DNA from: Saccoglossus kowalevskii
Taxonomy: Eukaryota; Hemichordata; Enteropneusta; Harrimaniidae
Assembly (NCBI RefSeq): GCF_000003605.2
Contig: NW_003151756.1
Span: 451,179 to 480,675 of the forward strand
DNA length: 29,497 nucleotides
Direction: 5' to 3'
The position numbers and the translations under genes were made by a program. Below are positions 1-11,800 of this stretch, in pieces. The notes under the pieces were generated by a model, which searched no databases, was not told the DNA's origin, and saw only the letters and a list, made by a program, of their open reading frames with translations. Every line of letters begins with the position of its first letter. Within the stretch, counting starts at the first letter, position 1.

Positions 1-3000
1 TCACAGCTGATCTGTACAAGCCAGTATGCAAGCCACTATGTGATAGCCCATCAAATCCTGTGAACATGCAATGTGTTTCCTGATTGGCTGAGAGGTTAGG
101 GATGCGTATCCAATGAGTCATTCCAGCTCACTTCAATTACACAACCACCTGTTTGGAGAAATCTGGCAGAACTTGGCCTTCCTTATATTACAAGAGATAA
201 AAATCATCACTACCTTGAGGAGTATGAAGGCCGTTTAACTTGCTTACTGGTATTCTTCATTTGCATGGTATATGGGCATTTTCAGCTTGGTACTTTAACT
301 TGGTACATTGTTGATGTAATTACAGATGCCTTAAAAGTATTTTATTGCTATGGATGTTACATTTTCTCTATTGTTGTCATTCAATAGTCAAGTACAACTT
401 AGAGAGACTGATAAGGGTTAAATTTAGAGTAGCTAATAGTTATGCTAACAAATTATTTTAAGTCAAATTTAGTACACTGTATGTTTTTATTCACTAATAT
501 TTTACATGATAGTTACTACCATTCAACCTCATTAGCGTTCTACTGCAAATACACGATGTGCATTACTTTATTATTTAGTGTTTATGCAATGAACTAAACA
601 TCAGTATATTGTACTGATATTGTTAACTAAGAATCAAAAAAAATATTTAAGGTAATAAGTATCAATTTGATTAGATTAACCAAATCATCACGTACATTTA
701 GGTTGTAATTGTTTAATTTACCTTAATTAACCACAGGTTTGTTTATTGCACTGATATCAGTTACTTCACAAGCACACACCTGTGTCTTTTAATTAGTGTC
801 GATTTAAGGGTATGTGTCATGCGTCTGAACTTCTCATCCAGTAGGTTATTCTGCACTGGGTGGTTGAATTGTTTGACTGATGCTTGGTAGGGCTGTTAAA
901 TTTTTACTTGAGTGTATGTTATTGTAAGAGGTCGGCATCACTGAACTGAATATGTTTTCTTTGCAGTGTTCAGCACACCATTGTTAATTTTCCTGTGTGT
1001 GGTGTCATGTGTTTGATGGTCCATGTATTTGTTCTTTGTTTCATTCCATTTTAGTCAAATACCCATAGTATGGAACAATCAAGTATAAGAGAATAAACAG
1101 CATTCAAGATCCTCAGAGCATTTGTATTTTTCAAACAAGAATTTGGAAACTCCAGTGACCCCAAATGTGCTTTTTCTCCACCTTCTGTTTGGACATGCTC
1201 GTCTTAAGTGGTAATCGATACTGGCGAGGATAGAAATACACAAATTGGGCGTTTTTTTCAACTCATGGCTATGTCAACATTGCTTTCTTTGATGCAGCCA
1301 ACCAGTCGTTGACCCTTGATAGGTGCCTTATTACTTATTCACTTTCCATTGTGCGTAAGTTTTAGCCTGTGTATACGCTGCAACTCATTGTTGAGTAGTA
1401 GTCGGCAGTAACCTCCAGGGGAAAATGTTGTAAAGTGGTGTGTTTTCAGAGTCTCTATACCGACTAAATTCTGTTCTAATAGTCTTTTATGATTACTCAG
1501 TTTCACCAGTCTCATGGATTATTACAGTATTCGTGATTGGGTAAGTTCATGTATTCACTTTTGGTCGACCGTTCACACGGGCATCCAACGTACTTCCTTA
1601 TTCACCAGGTAATACATGGAATGTCTGTAGTACACCAATATCGAGTTAATTCACATCAATCTTGGCAACTGATAATCGATTTAGAAATCCACTCTATAGC
1701 ATTATTTGTGTTTGCGGCATGGTTGAGTTTGGCATGACTGTAGTGGCGCAGAAGTAATGACATATACCATGACTGTCAACAGGAAATGAACTTCTTTGTT
1801 GTGTAATTGATCTATATTCACCTGCAGAAATTCTGTTGGAATGATTTAATAGCGGCGATCTTTCGGTTCCTGTCAATTTTATCAAGGACAGGTGGCTTGA
1901 TCTTTAACCAAGTGTTTACTTAAACGATTGAAGGAGATAAAGCTACTCGTCACTTTATTTATCAGACCACATGTCTGTCACCACCACAGCAACCACATGT
2001 TGGTGTTGTTTTTTTGAGAAAAGAATGTCAGTTCACTCAGTATTTATCCAATCATAGTTTTTGATACTTCCCAACCAATTACAAGTCCCTGATTGGTTCT
2101 TTTCATCGCTGTGAGAGTGTGACTGGTACTGAGTACAGTTGTATTGAGAAGAACACTCCGTTCGTTTCATTTTTACAATGCCTTGACACTGTAATCCTTA
2201 AACCAGACACACCGGATGTACTTCCCTAGAACAAAGTAAAAAAAAAACACAATTCACATTCCAGAATGGTATTTCTTTACCAGTAATAGTAAGACATTGA
2301 AATAAAAGATCACTGTGCAGCCATTGTCTTGTGAAACTTATGTTAGCACTTCATAAAATCAAGTAAACCACCCAGTACAGTAGTGTGCCTATTTGGCATT
2401 CAAGTCTGAATGGTGTGGCTGCTTTAGCCTGTTACCACTGGCATGGTCTAGAGTCTGCAAACTGTGACAGTTATTATTGATTGTTTTTGATGATTTATAA
2501 CGATCATACAGTGTCGATCTGCTTGACATGACAGCGATTGGATTGATCGTTGATTACAGGTAAGGCTCAGCAGTGAAAATTCTCTAATATGGTCCAGTTT
2601 ACTATGGCAACGAGATACCAAAATAGCCATTTAACTTAAAGGCTGCCATTGTCTGCGCATTCCAGTGCAGCGTGTGTTTCAACCGCTGGGACTGTTTTCT
2701 TGCATAATGGCTCCCATCAATCATTCTCTTAAAAAAAAAGCAACATAAAAACATTTTGGAAACTTTGCCATGGATTGCCCTAATGTTAGCAGTTTAACGA
2801 GTAGGCTTTTGCTGGCTGCTAATTATAAAACGCTATCTAATAAAGTCCACCAATCAGTATGAAAACAGCTCTCATTTATTGTCTACTTGTCGTATTTGTT
2901 GTAAAACCTATTTAATTTTAAGAGATAACTACAATGTACAAATACAATTTATTTTTTAATGAAATCATATAGCACAGAAATTATTATATTAATATATTTG

Positions 3001-3079
3001 TTTAAGTATATTTATACCTAACACAAAATTCACAGGATATTCAAACAACAGAGTGTTGTCTCGCCAAATATTTTTTAAT

Positions 3080-3300
3080 TTTTAGCTCCGCTGTTGACTT
3101 TGTCGAGCAGAGCTTATCTTATGAGTGATTGTCCGTCGTCGTTCGTGTCAATGTTTTACTTTTTCGACTTCTCTTGAAAACTACAAGCCTGAATGCTTTG
3201 ATACTTGGTATCAATTGGAAAAACAAACAAAAAATCATATTTTTGTTAATGATTAATGTATATTGGAGAACTGTTTCAAAATTCATCAAAGTACAATGCC
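3080..3300. repeat. Repeat-like patch of unknown family
   Basis: A GC-richer island in AT-rich DNA: a GTCGTCGTTCGTGTC-type run at about 3135-3150, followed by a stretch resembling phrases I recall from dispersed repeats in marine invertebrate genomes (a TTTTTCGACTTCTCTTG-type string, then a CTTGATACTTGG-like string). I cannot define its ends and see no terminal repeats. The assignment rests on pattern memory and is weak; genome-wide copy counting would settle it. Confidence 0.25.
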
Positions 3301-3648
3301 ATATATTCTAGTAGTTGTTTTCACTTGTCACATCACATCGCAAACATAAAAGCCCAACAAAAAATTTTAAATTTGTCTATCCACCAGTGTAAACATGAAA
3401 TTATGTTGTTTGTGTTAAATTCTTTAATTTAAAAACAATTTTTGTTTGGTCATGAACAGAACCTTTGTTTGTGTACGTATAATACTTGTAGAAAATATTG
3501 ATACATATCTGTGACTATTTAATGTATGTACTGGTGTAATGTACATATTTGCCACAGAGCTCACTTGGTAATGAAAGTACTACCATACTATTATGCAACT
3601 CATAGTATTGGTTTCTAACAATTTAGAAAGCATTGCCAAAATTATGTC

Positions 3649-3697
3649 CTGTAAAATACTTTATTTTAGCTGGAATTAATTTATTTTTTGGGTGTTA
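3649..3697 (+). mobile_element. Solo, degenerate end of the CTGTRGAATACTTTATTTT repeat family
   Basis: The sequence CTGTAAAATACTTTATTTT followed by AGCTGGAATTAATTTATTTT matches the left terminus of the better preserved element at 24391-24604 with only a few changes. No clear matching right terminus is present; a TACAGTA at 3755-3761 could be a decayed end. It appears to be an old truncated copy of the same family. Confidence 0.45.
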
Positions 3698-5786
3698 CCA
3701 ATATATATATATAACAATTTGTTCTCTTTATGAGAGCAATCTAACTGTAAATTATACAGTATAATTAAAGTTGTGGTGAACTGAATTTTTTTTTTAATAT
3801 TAAAGATGTTTTACTAAAATTTTCCAGACATTAATTAGTCATTTTGGGGATTTTTAGGTCAGTTTGCAAAGGCAGGACCCGATATATTGTGTATCGTACT
3901 TTATGAATGACGACATAACTGTGAGTGCGATCACTATGAATCATTCAGAGTTTTTTTTCAAGATCAACTTAAAGCAGAAATACGTTCTAAGTTGTGTTAA
4001 CACGAAAGCGTGAAAAATAGTGTATTGTACGTTGCCCGGAAAGACTGGTTTTCCAAGGAAAAGCTGATAAGTTTTGAAAACAAAATTCAAACAATTTAAT
4101 TGTGAGTTATCTTTGACAATCGCCATTGTTGGCGGGTGTAGCCAGGTAAAAGCCTACAGCAATAAGTACACTGACATCTGTTCCCCTTTTGAAATTATTT
4201 CAAAGATTGATGGTTATGCATGCCTTCCATACAAATTGCTATTAAGTGGTGCTTATGTGTTCTCATGACCCTGGCTAACCTTTAAACTTTACCCAAAATT
4301 GTTTGTTAAAATTGGAGACTGAAAATTGACTCTATATGTTTTAAAGGGTGGACATGTTAGAATATGGGGCTGGGGAGTCGCACACAACAAGTCTGTAGTC
4401 AGGAAATTTTGGAAAAATAAATATTCTACTGGAAAATTCTTGGGAAAATTATATAATTTAAAGAAAAAAAACTAGCTCAAGGATAAAGGATGTTTATTAT
4501 TATTCATTTATGTAAAAATGCATTTTTTAAATTTTTCGGCAACAACAGTGTGACTCAATATTTATCAATGGCGGTTTGACATGCTAAAGTTTTTATAAAA
4601 TTAAATTAACCACAGATCTCAAGTCGTATATTATTTATTTAATTCAACAACAATTGTTATTATTATTGCTATGTTTTGGTTTCATTTTTGTTGTTCATCC
4701 ATTTATTTCAGTGAAAAAAAAAACATGTGTGTTTTCATGTTCAAAATACTGAGTTGTCTGTTGAATTCTTTCGTCTAACCTATTATTGTCAGCGAGTAAA
4801 TCATTCGTCTCTGAGTTTTTGTAGTCCTGAAATAAAAACTGTCACACTTTGTTTAGAGCCAAAGGTGACCTCTCTCTCTCTTTAAACTTCTACTGTGTTT
4901 ATGTATGTAAAAAACTAGGAGCAATAGAAATGGCACTGATGGCCTCAAAGTTTAAAACAAACAGTCGTAAGACTGGTGAAATTACTACTCTAAACTATGC
5001 AGAGGTGAGCCAGCAATGTTAAATGTCACGATTCTATATGGCTTCTTTCTCTGCTTGGCTGCATCTGTATAGCTGTCCGCAATCCTGCGACAGTCGTCTC
5101 CCCCACCCATCTGTACTGTGCTGAATTGTATAGACCCATACATGGACAATAGAACAATTATTTAAACAGAGTTCAATAATGTCAAGCCAAACAAATGATG
5201 GTTCCACTTTTAGAGGTAGAATATTTAGGCTGTTTTTGCTTTTTTTTTTGTAATTTATTTTTATTTGATGAAGGAGAAGTTTAAAAGTTACAAAGTTAAA
5301 TAATATGTATGGGTATTTTTACAACTCTGGATACTATGATCTCAGCTATAATTAAAATTCAGTGAGCAGAGTTTCTTTTTGTTAAACACAGCAAGAATGT
5401 GGTCTTGTTTGAACTATGTTTAAAAGTTCAGGTCATAATATTTTATCGCTGGGATAAGTACAAGTTGTTAATGTGGAAAACCATTAATATTGTTGGTTGG
5501 TCTACTAAGTGTCTGCTGCTGTCAGTACTGTACTGCCCCAGTCAGTGAATGTGTATACGCACTTTAGAATAAACAGTTGTCTTATGTCGTAGTGTAATTT
5601 AATACATTTGATATCTAGTACGCCTACATACCAACTGAGTCCAGTCATTTGAACATAAGCTGTCGGCCAGTGGAGTCTCTGTGTGTGTTTGTGCCTGCCC
5701 TGTTTAAAGAAGCCTGTCCGCGCGCTGCTGCCAACAACACCAGCCTGCCTGCCTGGGTTAATATCAGTCCAAAACTGAACATCACC

Positions 5787-5819
5787 ATGGCAACTGCTGC
5801 TATTTGGCATCATAGGATG
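5787..5819 (+). CDS. Speculative alternative first coding exon of ASPP (11 codons)
   Basis: An ATG in good Kozak context (CACCATGG) at 5787 opens a short frame reading MATAAIWHHRM, then meets a consensus-like donor, ATG|GTAAGC, at 5820. The frame ends in phase 0, the phase needed to join the ASPP exon at 14041. Such a join would give an ASPP protein that starts just before the coiled coil and lacks the Ras-association-like domain, comparable to the known short human isoform 53BP2S. Against it: the frame is also open upstream to 5649, the peptide has no homologue I recognise, the phase match has a one in three chance, and the ATG overlaps an RFX X-box-like motif (ATCACCATGGCAAC, 5781-5794). 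Confidence 0.2.
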
Positions 5820-8800
5820 GTAAGCTTATTTCACCTTATTCCCTCACCGAGTTTGTTTTCACTGTCTATAGTTGAGTTCCTTCAAGTAGCTACATCCTTA
5901 TGATGTTTAGTTGGCTGTTCTTTAAAGGAGGAATGCCTTTCTGAGTTTTGTCACCCAATGTACAATGCGAGTAAAGTGTTGTTTTTAGAAGCATACAAAG
6001 AAGATTGTTCATATGTTTCTACGGAAATGATCACATACAACATCCCCAGCTTGTGATGTGTTCATGTACAAGGCCAATCTAAATATACATGCTCGACATG
6101 AGGAAATACTATGATGCCTGTGGCTACACTTTGAGAAAGTCATTTCCGATATCAGCTGGTTCTGTCTGTGATTGCTAAGTTGTGGTTTCCCGTTTACTAA
6201 AATACAAGACATTACACATGATAGTTTTTATGTCTGTCTCGGTAATGAAATGCTTCAACTTGTTTATTATGCTGTGCCAAGAATGCTATTACTTCGCGTT
6301 GTCTTGGAGTTGTCTTGGCGTTGTCCGCTGTTCTCCGGTTACAAAATGTTTTCATAACTCATCCATTTGATACAGACTGTCTGTAAAAATGAAAACTTGA
6401 AAAGGTGAATTCTACTTATTAGTTTCCTTTCAGCTGGGTTGTATTTTTAACATTATTTACTTTTATCTGTACTTGTCTCTTTTCATAAAACACTGTTAGA
6501 CCATGTCCCAATTATGTCCCTTACAACAGGAAACTGATATCCCCAACACAGTTGGCACTTTACCCTTTGAACATGCCGATTCTTTAATTGTTTGATGTTA
6601 TTATAAGACGGTTAGTCAAGGCAAAGCTTACATTGAATATATCCCAAAAGGCTCAGTTTATTCAGTAGATTATTTTTTATGAATGCCTTGCCATTTTTGA
6701 GTGGGTGTACATGTGAATTTAAAGGATGTCTACGAACCAGTGATGCCATGTATTTGCAATTCCCCCTCTGTGATACCAGAAATAGAAAGAGTAACATGCA
6801 GGGTACCCAGTAGGGGAACATTGTAATTCCCAGCATAAACCTTCTTTCCATTATAAATTCCCTGTGACACAAAACAATTTCAACGAAAGAAAGTAATGTG
6901 CTAGGAACAATCTATTTCATAACAACTCCAAGGCTGTCTAAGCCTCAGTGATCTTGTACAGTTAAATGTATTTAGGACGAAAAATAATATACTATGTACA
7001 CAAGTACCAATGTCTGGTTATTGAACACTATGTACTTTTCATCTATGAACACACTGAGAAACGATCCCCGATTTCTGACCATTGTTGGGTTACTTGTAAA
7101 CTCTGCAAACACATTAAAAGTAATCTCTCCAATCCATGTTGCATAAATGACAGTGCATGTTTGTTGTCTTCACACACCATCTATTGCGATGACAGGCAGT
7201 GGCAAGGCTAAAGATAAAAATAAGAATGGTCAGCACTTTAAAGATTTATGAAGCTGAAACTACTTTTGGTCAGCTTCAAACTTTTGGATCTGTTAACCTG
7301 TCGTTTATAAGTAATTAACTCACTGGTTAAGTATTTTCAGAGAGTTAATGAAAGACTACATTATTTGTAATCTGAGGAAATAGCAACTTTAACACAGCTT
7401 AAGTTTCTATTTTTGTTTCTTTCCTAAAAATAACTTTTGACCATGAACCTTGGGGAGAAAGGATTACAGGATTTGCAATATTTCTAAGATCAAAGAACTT
7501 TTTTTTTCAATAGCGGACAGCATTGAAAGTATTAACATCAATGAAAATGGTGAGAAAAAATTATAATATAATTAGCAGATTTGAACTTTTTAAGACTCAA
7601 TAAAATACACAATGTGATATTCTCATTATTTTTTTTCTGTTTAATCACGCATTGTCTCTCTCCTCCAGTTCATTCGAATACAGTTAAATAAACTATGGTC
7701 GTGTTTTGTAAATCACTGAGAGAACATATTAATAATGTCAGTTTATTGAACATAAATGTTTCCTCCATCTGTTTCATTCAACAGTCTGTTTATTATTAAT
7801 TCAATCCTGTCAGTTCTAGTACGTGATAATATGCATACACATTTGTTTCTAAAGATTAATTATTTTTTGATACAGTTCATTCATTCCCAGATTTTTAAAA
7901 TAAACTTACAGTCCCACTTGCATGCATTGTGATTCCTTCTTCAAGCACTTATAAGTGTCAAATGTCAAGTTTGGTTCTTTGGTGAAATAAAAGTACAGCT
8001 CACTTTGGAATTGTGGTCACTAAGAAGGCGTGAATTTACCAAGAGTTTCTCAGGGTCAGCTAGCATTCGAGCTCTCTAAAATTAAAATAGCACTGGATTT
8101 GCTGCCATGTTTAGAAAGCATTATAAAAACTGAAAACACATAAAGTTGAAATGAAAAACAATATTTTGAATGAGCATGTTGCTGAAATGCTGTTTGCTTT
8201 GGACTTTTTAAGAAAAAACAACAACATTTATAATCATAGTGGTATACCTATTGTTAGTGTCCATTCAAACATTGTATACTTTGCAGAAATAATCTATATA
8301 TAGTGAGTGATAGAAATGCTGTTTTCCTCTCTATTGATCTAAACAGCATGGTTTTATCCTTATTAATATGGTAAACAATACAATTTGAAACATGTTTTAT
8401 TTATCAGTTCAGAAACATGTGAATGGGGTGTACGCTTGCATTTAAATTTGGATTCTATTAACTTGTCAAGTGTGTTGTATTCAATGCCGTCAGACATAAA
8501 GGGATAAAAAGCGGGATTGTTTTGACAACAGCATACGGTTGTGTGTTAATTAATCACTCCAGTAAGCAACAATTAAAATGACCTAGCTCGATTATGTTGT
8601 ATTAGTATGCTGCACTGTACCCATTCAACCGTTCGTTCAAAATAATTGATATTGTTGTAGTTGTGGACATGAAGATAATATAATATAGTTTCAAATCCAT
8701 ATATGTTCTGTGATGCTCTCTGATGTAGTAAAATCAGATACAGTGGTTTGGATGATTTGACGACTTCTGATAGGCTGAGCAGTCTGCAGTCATCCCTCAT

Positions 8801-11800
8801 ATAAGCCATAATGTGTTTTTTTTCGCATAATTAAAAATACATGAGTTGACATTTTTTTCTTTTGATTTTCTTTTTTTGTGGAAAATAAAACTTAAATCTT
8901 ATATTCTTGACTCGCTGTTAATTTTAAATAACATATCAGGAATAAAAATGAATATTATTGGCCATTTAATTGTAGGGCTTTATAGTGGGTGATGGACAAT
9001 TCTCATTTGGCAATATTACTATAGTTTGATTATGTTACAACTGATAATTACTGTAGTTTTTCATTTACTACTGTAGTAACATTTTGTAATTGTCGTTATT
9101 TATCAATTTATTTCCCCCTGATTTCATTTCTTGATGTGACTGTAGTTGTAATTGTTTATGATATACTCTTTTGTTAGGTGTATTAATATTAATACAGATG
9201 TGCAATCTCAGAAAGCTTAGCAACATTTGACCTTGGCTCCATGGTGACTGCATTATTATTGGAATGTTTTTGAGAGTTTTTTTTTTTTTTCTCTTGACTG
9301 CCAAATCCATGTCAATTAAGAACTAGTCCTTGTATGTGAATAATAAACATCATGACCATGGCATTTTTTTTTTTTTTTTTTTTTTTCATATTCTGTTTGT
9401 TGATGCGAGCAAATCAGATGAGATTGAGCCAGGAGTGCAATCAATTCCCCAATTTGTTTGGGCTGGGACCTTTTCATACACTGATAAGTTTCTTTCTTGC
9501 AGCTTGTCTGCATAATCCGTGGTGTGCTTGTATACCGTGGTGTATCGCTCAAATGTGGTGCATCTTTCAGACCAATTTTATCTTCGCAATTTAAACAAGC
9601 TCCCTGTGAACACAATACAGGTTGAAAGTTGAATTGCTGAGATTATTTCATGACTGTATGGTGTACATGTTTTGTACATGCTTGATTAATCCATCTTGAA
9701 AGCCCCAGTCTCTCTCTCTCTCTATAAAGTTGTACACAATGTTTGTTCTGCACTACTTGGTTGGTATGATGGAAGTACAGTTTTCAGGTCAGATACCATC
9801 ACCTGTTCTGTCTACTGCCAACGGAAACATTGTTTTTACTACCTGTAAGAAAGGATATATAAATTTTCGTTCCAAGCCAGCAGGGTTTCTATTTCCTGTT
9901 TACTGTGTCCATTTGCAGCAGTCTGAGAGCTAAAATCAGATATATGAACAGATTGCCAACTGCGTAAGTAGTGTTCTCTATACTTTTGTTATGTGGGACC
10001 TTTTCACCCTTCTATGGGGTTTCTGTAACATGTGAGGATTGATTGTAGTTTCTCCATTGGAATGTTATTTGGCAGAAATTACAATTCCAATCTTAATTTG
10101 TTTTTATGCTCTGAATTTGTTCATGTTATTTTTATGGTGAATTCTGTGATTTCATAAATGATGTTTATCGCAGTGTAAAAAGTCAGGTGTAAAACTTGTC
10201 TAATATTGTACCATCTGAAAATTTCAAAATTTGACAATTTGTATTAAAAAAAAAATTTGCCAGTATGTTTTCTTGTTTTAAGGATTCCTGTATAATCTAA
10301 ATGTACAAGTACTTGGCTACAATTAGGTAATTTGTGAACAATTTTCTTCCGTCCAGTCGTGTTGACGGCCAGCTCTTTTTCTTTCCAATACATTTTATGA
10401 CTTAACCCTATAAGTGCCAATGTCAACTTTCATCAGACTTGTCTCCATTAGGGCCAGTAAAACAAACTATTGAAAAATTTGCATAATGTGGCACCCAAAT
10501 TTTAGTTTGAGAAATTATAGCATTCAAATGGTAAAATCATGCTTGAATTTCATTGGCAGTATTTTTTGTTTAAATTAAATTCTCAAGTTAAAATATAAAT
10601 AAAAAAAAAAACTCTAATAATACAGTTCAAACCACTAAAGTGATGATACTTAATTACTTACTTTCCACCAAGTTTCTATGCTATACTTAGGTGTCTTTCA
10701 CACAATTTTTTTTTTTAACTCTAGCTAGCATGTGACCAAAAAGTAAACACATTCCATTGGTAAAGTATGATTAGGATGTTTGTAGATGTCCTCCTGTTTA
10801 TAATTCATACCTGTTTGTAATTAGCACATTCTACTGAAATAAACATTTAAACATGGTGGTATGAACTTAGCAGCATTGCTATAAAGATGTCACTCTGTGA
10901 GATTTGTGTTCTACCCTTACTTTGCCAGCTGCTGGAATGATTTGAGACTATGTGGATTGAATTTCACACATTATACCCCTGGTTACATGTTTGCCATTTC
11001 CATGGGTCACCAAGGGTTTCTAGTACAGTTCCTGTTTGCTAATTCTGGAATGATGACAGCCATACAGCATTCATTCAAAGTAAATCAAATCACACATTGT
11101 TGGCGTCTGATGCTATGGGTAGGGGTTGGGTAATTTGACTGCACCGCAAATCCCGATTAATACAGCATGCATCATGCTTTTTAAAAATGCAATCATACTC
11201 CCCCTGATTACAGTTAGCTCTGAAACATTTTTTTCAATTAGGTAACGGAGAGGGTTGAGAACCAATTTAATTTTCTACCATTGTCATATGATTTCTTCAA
11301 TGTGATGCAGTAATACTGTATATTTATATGAAATGCTACATCTCCGTTCCTGGAGTACACTTTTCAAATGATCAGATGCATGATTGTTAATTAACACTAC
11401 ATCGTAACATACCCCTATGTGAAACAGTTGATTCAAATTAAAGAATCATCTTAAAATTGTCACTTGCGTTTTTGTTTGGGGGTTGAGAGAAGAGGATTTA
11501 AGGAGGAAATAAAGTTTTTAGTTGTAATTTAGTTTTTATCGAATCTATTGCCTTACAATTTGTGCTTGTTGAGTCAGTTTGTTTGAGGTAGCTATAGCTG
11601 CCATTGTGCTTTAACTGCACAGTAAACAAGTTGTCTATCTGCTATTGTTGTTTTGGTATTTGTGGTCTATTTCAATGTTTATTTGCCTCATTGACCTCTT
11701 GTACTGGGTTCATCTTCATCGTCATCATTGTTGATAGAAACTGAGTATAGAGCTGAGGAGATACTGGTATATGTAGATACTGGTACTTTCATAGTATGCT

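Larger units (their letters stand above)
1..5648. other. Non-coding stretch, probable intron or upstream region of the ASPP gene
   Basis: I recognise no exon here. Open frames are short (up to about 65 codons), lack family resemblance, and mostly do not start with ATG or are not flanked by convincing splice sites. The sequence is AT-rich with many homopolymer A/T runs and a short CT microsatellite near 4872. It holds a repeat-like patch at about 3080-3300 and the end of a mobile element at 3649 (listed separately). Because the first recognised ASPP exon at 14041 begins in the middle of the protein, the stretch most likely lies inside a long 5' intron of that gene. It could equally be partly intergenic if transcription starts inside the window. 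Confidence 0.55.

Noticed and set aside
4872-4882. CT microsatellite as a functional element
   Set aside because: Short simple repeat typical of intronic DNA; nothing beyond that is supported.
5505-5813. 102-codon open frame on the - strand overlapping the candidate first exon
   Set aside because: No family resemblance and no supporting signals; probably a shadow of the locally GC-richer patch.
9316-9615. Open frames across the poly-T tract (poly-Lys or poly-Phe)
   Set aside because: They owe their length to the T23 homopolymer and contain no domain-like sequence.
10402-10420. piggyBac-like terminus TTAACCCTATAAGTGCCA
   Set aside because: Resembles such ends, but no inverted partner with TTAA was found within several hundred bases, so I do not call an element.
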